This document shows positions 34,413-41,880 of a stretch of DNA of 64,000 nt, in pieces. A program made the translations under genes and the position numbers. The notes beneath the pieces are model-generated. The model had not been told where the DNA came from and made no database searches. It saw only the letters and a list, made by a program, of their open reading frames with translations. Source of the DNA: an uncultured Alphaproteobacteria bacterium (GTDB lineage Bacteria; Pseudomonadota; Alphaproteobacteria; HIMB59); assembly GCA_902616855.1 (NCBI GenBank), contig CACMUL010000004.1:1-64000 (forward strand). The letters run 5' to 3'. Numbering within the stretch: position 1 is the stretch's first letter; the number at the start of each line of letters is the position of its first letter.

Positions 34413-34994
34413 ATGTATTTAAAAGTAATATTTTCTTTTATTGTAATATTATTTCTTAAAACGAATTTATTGTATGCCCTTTCTCAAGATATTTCTTTGA
34501 CAATCATGGTTCGTTCTACATTGGGAACAGAATATATTCTAGCTAAAAGTATTTGCAAAGTATTGGACAGGGAACTTGAAATATCTCATAGTTATGGTGG
34601 CTCCAACACATTAGAATGCAATACACGCCTCGATGATAGCGTTGATGAAATAATTAAAAAAATTGAACAAAATCAATTTCAATATGCAATTATTAAAAAA
34701 TCAGATTTACTCAATCGTCCCTCAAATTTATCGCTTCGTTCAATTTTAAATTTTCCCGCAGATAATAATTATGTTTTTATTTCAAACCAGAATGTAGATC
34801 CTAATGTGATTAAGGATATAAACTTTGGAATTATGAATCATTTGCTTGAGTTTCGCTATCTTCATAAATCTTTTTTTGAATTTTCGGAAAATAATTTAAT
34901 TGTTAAAGAAAAAATACCATTACACTTAGGGACTTTAAAATTTAGTGATGAGTGGAGTAGTGGTAAAAGAAGAAGGTTTACAGAGGTAGACTAA
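34413..34994 (+). CDS. Periplasmic TAXI-type binding-protein-like protein
   Basis: A 193-residue protein with a signal peptide (about 1-23, VIFSFIVILFLKTNLLYA) and a mature part that resembles the first lobe of TAXI-type TRAP solute receptors: LTIMVRSTLGTEYILAKSICKVL, then a GGSNTLECNTRLDDSVDEIIKKI segment and FQYAIIKKSDLL. It is much shorter than the usual 320 residues and lacks the second lobe, so it may bind something without transport, or be a remnant. No TRAP permease is nearby. Divergent from the TauE gene by 46 bases. Confidence 0.55.
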   Translation: MYLKVIFSFIVILFLKTNLLYALSQDISLTIMVRSTLGTEYILAKSICKVLDRELEISHSYGGSNTLECNTRLDDSVDEIIKKIEQNQFQYAIIKKSDLLNRPSNLSLRSILNFPADNNYVFISNQNVDPNVIKDINFGIMNHLLEFRYLHKSFFEFSENNLIVKEKIPLHLGTLKFSDEWSSGKRRRFTEVD

Positions 34995-35067
34995 TTTTTA
35001 CAAAACCATCAGTTACAACAAAAATAAATATTAAAGCAAAAAATACTCCACCAACAAAAACTTTCAT
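34978..35067 (-). CDS. Tiny membrane peptide (hypothetical)
   Basis: A 29-codon frame whose product is one hydrophobic helix (MKVFVGGVFFALIFIFVV) with a short tail DGFVKISLPL. It fills the gap between the TAXI-like gene, which it overlaps by 17 bases in convergent orientation, and the exporter gene. No Shine-Dalgarno sequence. The clean membrane-helix pattern is suggestive, yet AT-rich DNA often encodes such frames by chance. Confidence 0.3.
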   Translation of the reverse strand: MKVFVGGVFFALIFIFVVTDGFVKISLPL

Positions 35068-35125
35068 GACACAAACTTACTAAATAGATTTTAGGTGTAA
35101 AGTATATAAACTGTGCAAAATTGTC

Positions 35126-35737
35126 ATGAACGAGTTTATCTTTGGTTTTTCAACAGGTTTAAGTTTAATACTTGCTATAGGTGCACAAAATTTATTTGTT
35201 ATAGAGCAAGGTATAAAAAAAAATAATATTTTTTTAGTAACTTCAATATGTATAGTTGGTGATTTCTTATTGATTTTTTTTGGAATTTTTATATTTCACT
35301 TTATTAAAAATTTCATCAATGATCTGATCAATTTATTATTATCTATAGGGCTTGTCCTCTTTCTTTTAAATTTTATATGGTCAAAAATAAAAACATTTAA
35401 AAATGATATTGTACTTTCACAAAAACACACGCAAACATCAAAGTTAAAAATAGCCCTTCAGACACTTGCCTTTACTTTTTTAAATCCACACGTTTACTCA
35501 GACACTGTTTTTATTTTAGGAAATTTATCAAAAAATTTTCTAACTATTTCTGACAAGATTTTATTTGGATTAGGTGCAAGTCTAGCGTCATTTATTTTTT
35601 TTTATTTTTTAGGCTATGGTGCTCAATCACTAAGATTATATTTTTTGAACAAACAAGTTTGGAAGTTAGTTAATATAATAATAATTCTTTATTTGCTTAT
35701 ACTTACCTTATCTATTATTTTCTTGGAAATAATTTGA
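35126..35737 (+). CDS. LysE/ArgO-family amino acid exporter
   Basis: A 203-residue protein with six membrane helices and the LysE/ArgO signature FGFSTGLSLILAIGAQNLFVIEQGIKKNN near the N-terminus; the GAQNxFV motif and a second-half LNPHVYSDTVFILG are typical of basic amino acid exporters (arginine or lysine). Most likely exports arginine, lysine or an analogue such as canavanine. Stand-alone; a TATAAA box precedes it at about 35105. It differs from the RhtB-like exporter at 30422. Confidence 0.88.
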   Translation: MNEFIFGFSTGLSLILAIGAQNLFVIEQGIKKNNIFLVTSICIVGDFLLIFFGIFIFHFIKNFINDLINLLLSIGLVLFLLNFIWSKIKTFKNDIVLSQKHTQTSKLKIALQTLAFTFLNPHVYSDTVFILGNLSKNFLTISDKILFGLGASLASFIFFYFLGYGAQSLRLYFLNKQVWKLVNIIIILYLLILTLSIIFLEII

Positions 35738-35782
35738 TTATTAATTTTTTATTTATAAATTATTTCATTAGCTGTCTGTAAG

Positions 35783-35808
35783 TTGCATAGTTGTTATGCA
35801 ATCATAAC
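35783..35808. repeat. Two overlapping, mutually exclusive inverted repeats
   Basis: TTGCATA-gttgt-TATGCAA (35783-35801) and GTTATG-caat-CATAAC (35793-35808) share the TTATGCAA strand and cannot both fold. They lie 25 bases upstream of the -10 box of the DUF2721 gene, so as DNA they could be overlapping operators, and as RNA (reading through from the exporter gene) an alternating switch. Confidence 0.5.
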
Positions 35809-35845
35809 ACGAGTTTTTTAAAATATTATATGTATAAATTTATTA

Positions 35846-35927
35846 GGAGCAGTTTTTAAAAGTTTCGATTAACTCCGTGTTGACATAGATACTTAGTTAT
35901 TCCCTCCTAGTTATAACAAACTGCTCC
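35846..35927 (+). ncRNA. Structured 5' leader or small RNA before the DUF2721 gene
   Basis: GGAGCAGTTT (35846-35855) pairs exactly with AAACTGCTCC (35918-35927), a 10-bp stem closing 62 nt. A TATAAA box at 35833-35838 predicts transcription from about 35845, the first base of the stem, so the RNA would begin inside this structure. The loop has a CCCTCC element (35902-35907) like an anti-Shine-Dalgarno. The ATG of the next gene is only 9 bases after the stem and has no ribosome binding site of its own. I know of no riboswitch with this sequence. Confidence 0.45.
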
Positions 35928-35936
35928 ATTAATAGT

Positions 35937-36350
35937 ATGCCAAGCTTCACAACACTTTATCCAGCACTTTTGTTTCCAGCTATACCTTTAATGATGATAT
36001 CGTTTGGTAATAGATATACTTCTCTTGCCTCATTAATCAGAAAGATCCATGACACAATAATTACAAATAGACCAACTAGCAATGTGGTTCAACATCACTT
36101 AGATCAAATTAAAGTACTTACAACCCGTTTAACATTAGTTAGGTCAGTTCAAACCCTCTCTGGGATCAGCTTTTTGATGAATTTAATATCTATTTTTTTT
36201 AGCTATATCAAGATTTATGGCTTAGCCTTGAACTTTTTTGGTTTAGGGATATTGATATTTTCAATAGCTATAATGTTATTTATCTATGAGATACAATTAT
36301 CTACTAAAGCTCTTAGTAAGCATTTGGAAGACCTAAAAGATTTTAGTTAA
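35937..36350 (+). CDS. DUF2721 family membrane protein
   Basis: A 137-residue protein with three hydrophobic segments (about 8-24, 75-93 and 96-120) separated by a basic amphipathic stretch holding RKIHDTIITN, matching the DUF2721 layout, in which an N-terminal helix is followed by a pair of helices. Function is unknown in all members. The gene sits behind an 82-nt structured leader and its 3' end overlaps the convergent MATE gene by 4 bases. Confidence 0.75.
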   Translation: MPSFTTLYPALLFPAIPLMMISFGNRYTSLASLIRKIHDTIITNRPTSNVVQHHLDQIKVLTTRLTLVRSVQTLSGISFLMNLISIFFSYIKIYGLALNFFGLGILIFSIAIMLFIYEIQLSTKALSKHLEDLKDFS

Positions 36351-37693
36351 TTTATTAAGATACCAGACTCTCTTTTAAATAAATATTTCATATGAAAAAA
36401 AACAAACACTGAGCCTAGTAAATTTGTAAAAAATATAGCCCACCAAATACCAATTAGGCCTTTTTCAAGAGTCTCAGAAAATAAATAAATTACAAATGGG
36501 GGAAGAAATACCAATCTAATAAAAGTGTAGAACACATTTACAGAGGGTTTTCTTAAACCAGAAAGTACAGAATCACACCTATCAATAACTTGATATATAA
36601 AAGCCAAAAAAGCTACCATAAATAAGTAACTACCAGCAATAATTATCACTTCACTGTCTCTTGAAAAAAAACTAGCAATCCTTTCACCCGCAAATATAAG
36701 AACTAATGCTCCAAAAATCATCATTGTCATAGATAACCTTAATGAAATTAAAAAAGCTTCATAAATTCTATCAAAATTCTTCGAACCAAAATTTTGTCCT
36801 ACCATACTTAATAAAGCACTACTAAATCCTATGGCAGGTAATAAAATAATTTGCTCAATTCTTAAAGCTATACCATATGCTGCACTAGCTGAGGCACCAT
36901 AACTTGTAACAAACTTTTGCATTATGAAGAAACCAACTGCAATCATAAACATATTCATACTAGAGGGTATAGATTGTCTTAGAATTCTTAATACGAATTT
37001 AGTTTCTAGCCAAATATAATTGTAATTGAAATACTTAAACAAAGGACTGCGAATAACATAATAGCTTAAAAAGAAAAAATGGAATAGTTGAGATATGACT
37101 GTTGCAAGAGCTATGCCGAGAGTTCCCAATGCAGGAAAAGGACCATAACCTAAAGATAAGAAAGGACTAAATATTAAATTAATAAAAAAGCTTATGATTA
37201 ACGCATTTCTATTTTTTTTTGTATCTCCTTGTGCATATAAAAGAGAATTAACGACAAAAGAAACAATAAAAATTGGAGCGCCAATTGAGAGTACTTTTAT
37301 ATACCTTAGACCATTGTTAAGAAAAATACCTTCTGCCCCAAAATATAAAAATACAGGTCTAGATAATAGAAAGGTTGTAAACCCAATGGCTATAGAAATC
37401 AATAAAGTGATAACTAAAGCTTGAGTATGTATCTTAATTGCCTCATTAAATTTTTTTTTGCCAATAGCTATTGAGACAAGAGCTGTGGTGCCTTGTCCAA
37501 AACCTACAGCGAAGGCCAATAAAATAAAATACAAGGGGTAAGATATTGATAAGCCTGCTATAGCCTCTGTGCTTATGAGACCTGCATAAAAAGTATCTAC
37601 TACATTGTACAGAGTATAAAATAAAAGACCTGTTCCTGCTGGAACAGCCATACCGATTAATTGTTTTTTTATATCCCCTTGGGTAAGATCCAT
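36347..37693 (-). CDS. MATE-family efflux transporter
   Basis: A 448-residue multidrug and toxin extrusion protein with twelve predicted helices in two six-helix bundles; it exports organic cations or metabolites using Na+ or H+. The N-terminal MAVPAGTGLLFYTLYNVVDTFYAGLIST and the mid-protein QSIPSSMNMFMIAVGFFIMQKF are typical. It is the last gene in the minus-strand haem run, 4 bases after hemJ, so it is likely co-expressed; export of porphyrin intermediates is an attractive but untested idea. Confidence 0.9.
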   Translation of the reverse strand: MDLTQGDIKKQLIGMAVPAGTGLLFYTLYNVVDTFYAGLISTEAIAGLSISYPLYFILLAFAVGFGQGTTALVSIAIGKKKFNEAIKIHTQALVITLLISIAIGFTTFLLSRPVFLYFGAEGIFLNNGLRYIKVLSIGAPIFIVSFVVNSLLYAQGDTKKNRNALIISFFINLIFSPFLSLGYGPFPALGTLGIALATVISQLFHFFFLSYYVIRSPLFKYFNYNYIWLETKFVLRILRQSIPSSMNMFMIAVGFFIMQKFVTSYGASASAAYGIALRIEQIILLPAIGFSSALLSMVGQNFGSKNFDRIYEAFLISLRLSMTMMIFGALVLIFAGERIASFFSRDSEVIIIAGSYLFMVAFLAFIYQVIDRCDSVLSGLRKPSVNVFYTFIRLVFLPPFVIYLFSETLEKGLIGIWWAIFFTNLLGSVFVFFHMKYLFKRESGILIN

Positions 37694-37697
37694 AAAA

Positions 37698-38114
37698 TTA
37701 AAAAGGTCTTACAACTACAAGTATTACAATTAAAATTAGAAGAACAGTAGGCACTTCATTGATCATTCTTAGATATTTTGAGGTATAGTCTCTAAAATTA
37801 CTCTCTAAACTTTTTCTAATTTTACTTAAATACATATGAAATGCAGAGAGAATAAGAACTAATATAATTTTCAAAAAAATCCATAATTCAAAACCTACAT
37901 AATGGATAAGGGCTAAACCAAATACCCAAGTCAATATCATTGCTGGGTTCATTATAATTTTTAGCAATTTATATTCCATTTTTTGAAATACACTATTCAT
38001 TTCAGGATTGGTTATGTTTTCTACATGATAAACAAAAAGTCTTGGTAAATAAAATAACCCAGCAAACCATGATACAAAAGATATGATATGTAAAATTTTT
38101 AATAACTCATACAT
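37698..38114 (-). CDS. hemJ: Protoporphyrinogen IX oxidase HemJ
   Basis: Oxidises protoporphyrinogen IX to protoporphyrin IX, the penultimate step of haem synthesis; the usual type in Alphaproteobacteria in place of HemG/HemY. The 138-residue membrane protein has four helices, the conserved ILHIISFVSWFAGLFYLPRLFVYH (7-30) with the essential His9, and KIILVLILSAFHMYL. It lies 4 bases after hemF. Confidence 0.95.
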   Translation of the reverse strand: MYELLKILHIISFVSWFAGLFYLPRLFVYHVENITNPEMNSVFQKMEYKLLKIIMNPAMILTWVFGLALIHYVGFELWIFLKIILVLILSAFHMYLSKIRKSLESNFRDYTSKYLRMINEVPTVLLILIVILVVVRPF

Positions 38115-38118
38115 TTTG

Positions 38119-38940
38119 TTACCATTTAGCCTCTGGAGGCATTGACATTAATATAGCATCAATATTACCACCGGTTTTTAATCCAAATAATGTCCCTCTA
38201 TCATAAAGCAAATTAAATTCTACGTAACGAGATCTTTTTTTTGAGAGAGCATCTAAGTCATCTTGATTAAAGTTAAAATCTTTTTTTCTTTTTGAGTTTT
38301 CAATTACAAAATTAACAAAGAATTGCCCAACATCTTTTATGAAAGATAAGTCCTTATCAAAGTCTGTATTGATATAATCAAAAAAAATTCCTCCTATACC
38401 TCTACTTTCTTTTCGATGCTCTAAATAAAAGTATTCATCACATTGTTTTTTAAATTTTTCATAATAAGTTGAATTATGTTGATCACATGTTCGTTGGAGA
38501 CCTTGATGAAAATTATCTGTTTCTAATTTTTCAGGTATTGCAGGGGTTAAATCACAACCACCACCAAACCATTGTTTTCCTTTTGTGGTTATGTACCGAG
38601 TGTTAAAATGAGCTGCAGCAATTTTTGGGTTTTTCATGTGAGCTACGACTGAGATACCACTGGCCCAAAAGCTTGGATCCTCTTCGGTTCCTGGCATTGA
38701 TTTTTTAAATTCTTCACTAAAATTACCATGCACTGTTGAAATGTTTACTCCTACTTTTTCAAATATTTCTCCTTTTAGTAAGGACATTAAACCTCCACCA
38801 CCACCAGGTCTTTGCCACTCTTTTTCTATAAATTCAGACCCATCAAGCTTTTGCATTGATCCAACCATTTGATTTCGAAGTTCTCGAAACCACTTTTCTG
38901 CTTTAGTTTGTTGATTTTTTATTTGATCACTCATACCCAC
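38119..38940 (-). CDS. hemF: Oxygen-dependent coproporphyrinogen III oxidase
   Basis: Decarboxylates coproporphyrinogen III to protoporphyrinogen IX with molecular oxygen. The 273-residue protein has FEKVGVNISTVHG, KIAAAHFNTRYITT, WFGGGCDLTPAIP and FFDYINTDF in the HemF order; the family is about 300 residues, so it is compact at the ends. No oxygen-independent HemN is in the window, consistent with an aerobic surface-water lifestyle. Overlaps hemH by 10 bases. Confidence 0.97.
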   Translation of the reverse strand: MGMSDQIKNQQTKAEKWFRELRNQMVGSMQKLDGSEFIEKEWQRPGGGGGLMSLLKGEIFEKVGVNISTVHGNFSEEFKKSMPGTEEDPSFWASGISVVAHMKNPKIAAAHFNTRYITTKGKQWFGGGCDLTPAIPEKLETDNFHQGLQRTCDQHNSTYYEKFKKQCDEYFYLEHRKESRGIGGIFFDYINTDFDKDLSFIKDVGQFFVNFVIENSKRKKDFNFNQDDLDALSKKRSRYVEFNLLYDRGTLFGLKTGGNIDAILMSMPPEAKW

Positions 38941-39953
38941 CCATGTAGTTCGTTTTCAATCAACGAAGTGAGTAGGAGTATATGATCTTCTCGATCATTT
39001 AGACAAGGAATATATCCAAATTCCTTTCCACCATTTTCCATGAATATTTCTCTATTTTCCTCGTTAAGTTCTTCTATTGTCTCGAGACAATCTGAGGAAA
39101 AAGCAGGACTTATAACATGAATGTGGTCTGTACCATTTTTTGCTAAGCTCTCTATAGTTTTATCTGTGTAAGGTTGAAGCCATTCTGCTGGTCCAAATCT
39201 AGATTGAAATGTGGTCATATAACTTTCCTCTGGTAAGCCCATGGTCTCTGCCACCAGCCTAGTAGTTTTTCTGCAAAAACAATGATACGGGTCCCCTTTA
39301 TCTAAATATTTTTTTGGAACACCATGATAGCTAAATATGATTTTTTTTGGTTTTGAATTTTTAGTCCAAAATTCTTCAATGCTATTTTTAAGAGCTTTAA
39401 TATAAAGTTCATTTTCGTAATATCCTCCAATAAAACGAAGAGATGGTACCCAACGCCAACTTTTTAATTCTTCTGCAACAGCATCAAACGTTGAGCCCGT
39501 TGTAGCCGCACAATATTGAGGGTATAAAGGTAAAATAATAATACGATCACAATTTTGATTTCTAAGATTATTTAAACCCTTAGAGATGCTAGGATTCCCA
39601 TAACGCATTCCAATATCAAATACGATATTTTGATATTTCTTATTAATAAATTCTTTTATTTTCGATAATTGGTTTTTTGTGTGGAATAGAAGAGGTGAAC
39701 CTTCTTCTGTCCAAACAGATTTGTAATTTTTAGCTGACTTCGCTGGTCGAGTATTTAAAACTATTCCATTAAGAATAGGCCACCAAATAGCTTTTGGTGT
39801 TTCTATGACACGTTCATCTGATAGAAATTGCTTTAGATAAGTCTTTAAAGACGACTTAGTTGGTTCATCTGGTGTTCCTAAATTTGTGATCAAAATACCT
39901 GTCTTAAGACCAGAGCCATGAACGTATAGTTTATTACCTTTAAATGAAGCCAT
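38931..39953 (-). CDS. hemH: Ferrochelatase
   Basis: Inserts ferrous iron into protoporphyrin IX to give protohaem, the last step. The 340-residue protein has GILITNLGTPDEPT (19-32), the catalytic-histidine segment IIFSYHGVPKKYLDKGDPYHCFCRKT and the C-terminal HVISPAFSSDCLETIEELNEE. It follows hemE with an 18-base gap and overlaps hemF. Gene order E-H-F-J mirrors reaction order from uroporphyrinogen III on, except that hemH precedes hemF. Confidence 0.97.
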   Translation of the reverse strand: MASFKGNKLYVHGSGLKTGILITNLGTPDEPTKSSLKTYLKQFLSDERVIETPKAIWWPILNGIVLNTRPAKSAKNYKSVWTEEGSPLLFHTKNQLSKIKEFINKKYQNIVFDIGMRYGNPSISKGLNNLRNQNCDRIIILPLYPQYCAATTGSTFDAVAEELKSWRWVPSLRFIGGYYENELYIKALKNSIEEFWTKNSKPKKIIFSYHGVPKKYLDKGDPYHCFCRKTTRLVAETMGLPEESYMTTFQSRFGPAEWLQPYTDKTIESLAKNGTDHIHVISPAFSSDCLETIEELNEENREIFMENGGKEFGYIPCLNDREDHILLLTSLIENELHGWV

Positions 39954-39971
39954 TGAAAAACATTACGATTT

Positions 39972-40988
39972 TTATGATAACTTAGTTCTTATCTTTTCTA
40001 TGAATAAATGAACATTAGCCTCAGGAGTAGTTTTTTTTACACCGTGATCGAGGCTAGCAATCCACCCAGATCTATGAGATGACTCACTCTGTAAGCATTC
40101 CTCAACATATTTATCAATATAATCAGAAAAGGATTTAGTGTCCTCCATAGCTAACAAATCATTTGAAAAATTCCCTTGTAAAGATAAATGTGTCTTTGGT
40201 AATTCAGTGAAAACCTCCAAATTAGTTCCTAAAACTGTAAGTTTTAAATTTTTTAAATTTTGTAATTTATTAAATTTAGTTTGAGAAATTTCTTTAGTGA
40301 AATATCCAATTTTATTTGGAAAACTATTTGAAATTTTAACTAAAAAAGGAATAACGAATTCATCAAAATCTTTATCATTTAGTTTATTAGCTTCAGTATC
40401 AAATATCATTAACAAATCAATGTCATTTTGTAACTGAATTTGTATATTTTTTTGTATTAACATTTCTAAAACGGGCAGGGTTTGTTGAAATAGTGTTTGT
40501 GATACAGGATTATTCCTTGTTGCAAAATGGTATAAAGTTACAGGTCCACCAGTAAATCCAATTAAGGATTTATCATTTGAAAGTTCATTTCTAATATGTT
40601 TTAGAGATATATTCTGAAAATCTATAAAACTTTCAAATTCATCAATATTAAATTCGGATATCATTTTTGAACTTAAATTTTTTTCAAATATTGGTCCAGG
40701 ATTAAACTTCAAACTCATACCTAAATAATCTAATGGAAAAAGAATATCACTAAATAATATTGCAGCATCAAAATCGAATTCAACAATAGGTCCAAGAGTT
40801 ACCTCACAAGCAAGCTCAGGCTCTTTACATAATTGTTCAAAAGAATATTTTTCTTTTAATTTTCTGTAATGCTGATGATATCGACCAGCCTGTCTCATAA
40901 ACCAAATTGGAGGAATTTTTTGTTCAACTTTATTTAAGGCATTAAAAAAATTTTTGTTATAGGTATTTTGCAATATCTCTAGCTCCAT
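39972..40988 (-). CDS. hemE: Uroporphyrinogen decarboxylase
   Basis: Removes four carboxyl groups from uroporphyrinogen III to give coproporphyrinogen III. The 338-residue protein opens with the signature PPIWFMRQAGRYHQHYRKLKEKYSF (26-50), followed by DAAILFSDILFPLDYLG and IGFTGGPVTLYHFA. The first 32 bases overlap the 3' end of hemB, the longest overlap in the window; the family signature begins soon after residue 20, so the N-terminus is plausible. Confidence 0.96.
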   Translation of the reverse strand: MELEILQNTYNKNFFNALNKVEQKIPPIWFMRQAGRYHQHYRKLKEKYSFEQLCKEPELACEVTLGPIVEFDFDAAILFSDILFPLDYLGMSLKFNPGPIFEKNLSSKMISEFNIDEFESFIDFQNISLKHIRNELSNDKSLIGFTGGPVTLYHFATRNNPVSQTLFQQTLPVLEMLIQKNIQIQLQNDIDLLMIFDTEANKLNDKDFDEFVIPFLVKISNSFPNKIGYFTKEISQTKFNKLQNLKNLKLTVLGTNLEVFTELPKTHLSLQGNFSNDLLAMEDTKSFSDYIDKYVEECLQSESSHRSGWIASLDHGVKKTTPEANVHLFIEKIRTKLS

Positions 40989-41880
40989 AAGTAATAATAA
41001 AATCTGCTTGAGCTCTTTTGAGTACCGTTAAAGACTCTATGAGCAAATCAAAATAATTGCCAAATTTAGCTTTGCTGAGCATTTGTAGACTAGCATACTC
41101 ACCACTTACTTGGTACGCACCCGTGGGAAGCAGTGTCTCCTTTTTTATATCTCTTATTAAATCTATTGAAGTCATACCAGGCTTAACCATTAAATAATTT
41201 GCACCTTGAGCTGCATTACTAATTGAGCTTTTAATCGCCTTTGCTTTGTCTTCAACAGGTAATTGATATGATGACCGATCAAATCCCTGTGGTGATGATT
41301 TTGCAACATCTCTAAAAGGGCCGTAGAAGTGACTTTTAAATTTTGTTGAGTAACTCATTATTTGAGAATTTGAAAAACCATTTTGAACAAATATTTTTCT
41401 CAAATATTTAGTCGTATTTTTCATCATGTCACTTGGTGCAATTATATCAGCTCCCGCCTCAAGATATGTATTTGCCGCTAATCCTAAAGAGTAATGTGTC
41501 TTATTAAGATCAATTGATTTTTTATGAGTAACTCCACAATGCCCATCAACAGTTATTGAGCATAAGCATGTATCTATAAGTAAAACTATATCTTTTCCAA
41601 AATAATTTTTAATTCTTCTTATAACTTCATAGTGAAAGCTAAAATCCTCCGGATTTTTTTGTTTTTTATTTGGAACGATAAAAAGTAGAAAATTATTGAT
41701 ACCTTTTTTTAAATCCTTTTCAATTGCCTTAATTATAGATGAAGATGACCAACTCTTATTATCACCTAATCCTTTAATTTCCTTTGAATTTTTTACCTTT
41801 TGATCCACAAATAAAGGTTGAATTAAAATTTTCTTTTTAAGAGATTTAGACTGATCAATAGGGAAATAATTTTTAATCAT
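40957..41880 (-). CDS. hemB: Delta-aminolevulinic acid dehydratase (porphobilinogen synthase)
   Basis: Condenses two 5-aminolevulinates to porphobilinogen. The 307-residue protein has the metal segment DTCLCSITVDGHCG (about 104-117) with cysteines for zinc, and both Schiff-base lysines in YSTKFKSHFYGPFRD and NYLMVKPGM. Most family members are about 325 residues and start with an extra N-terminal arm; here the arm is short, which may affect oligomer form. Overlaps hemC by 4 bases. Confidence 0.95.
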   Translation of the reverse strand: MIKNYFPIDQSKSLKKKILIQPLFVDQKVKNSKEIKGLGDNKSWSSSSIIKAIEKDLKKGINNFLLFIVPNKKQKNPEDFSFHYEVIRRIKNYFGKDIVLLIDTCLCSITVDGHCGVTHKKSIDLNKTHYSLGLAANTYLEAGADIIAPSDMMKNTTKYLRKIFVQNGFSNSQIMSYSTKFKSHFYGPFRDVAKSSPQGFDRSSYQLPVEDKAKAIKSSISNAAQGANYLMVKPGMTSIDLIRDIKKETLLPTGAYQVSGEYASLQMLSKAKFGNYFDLLIESLTVLKRAQADFIITYGARDIAKYL

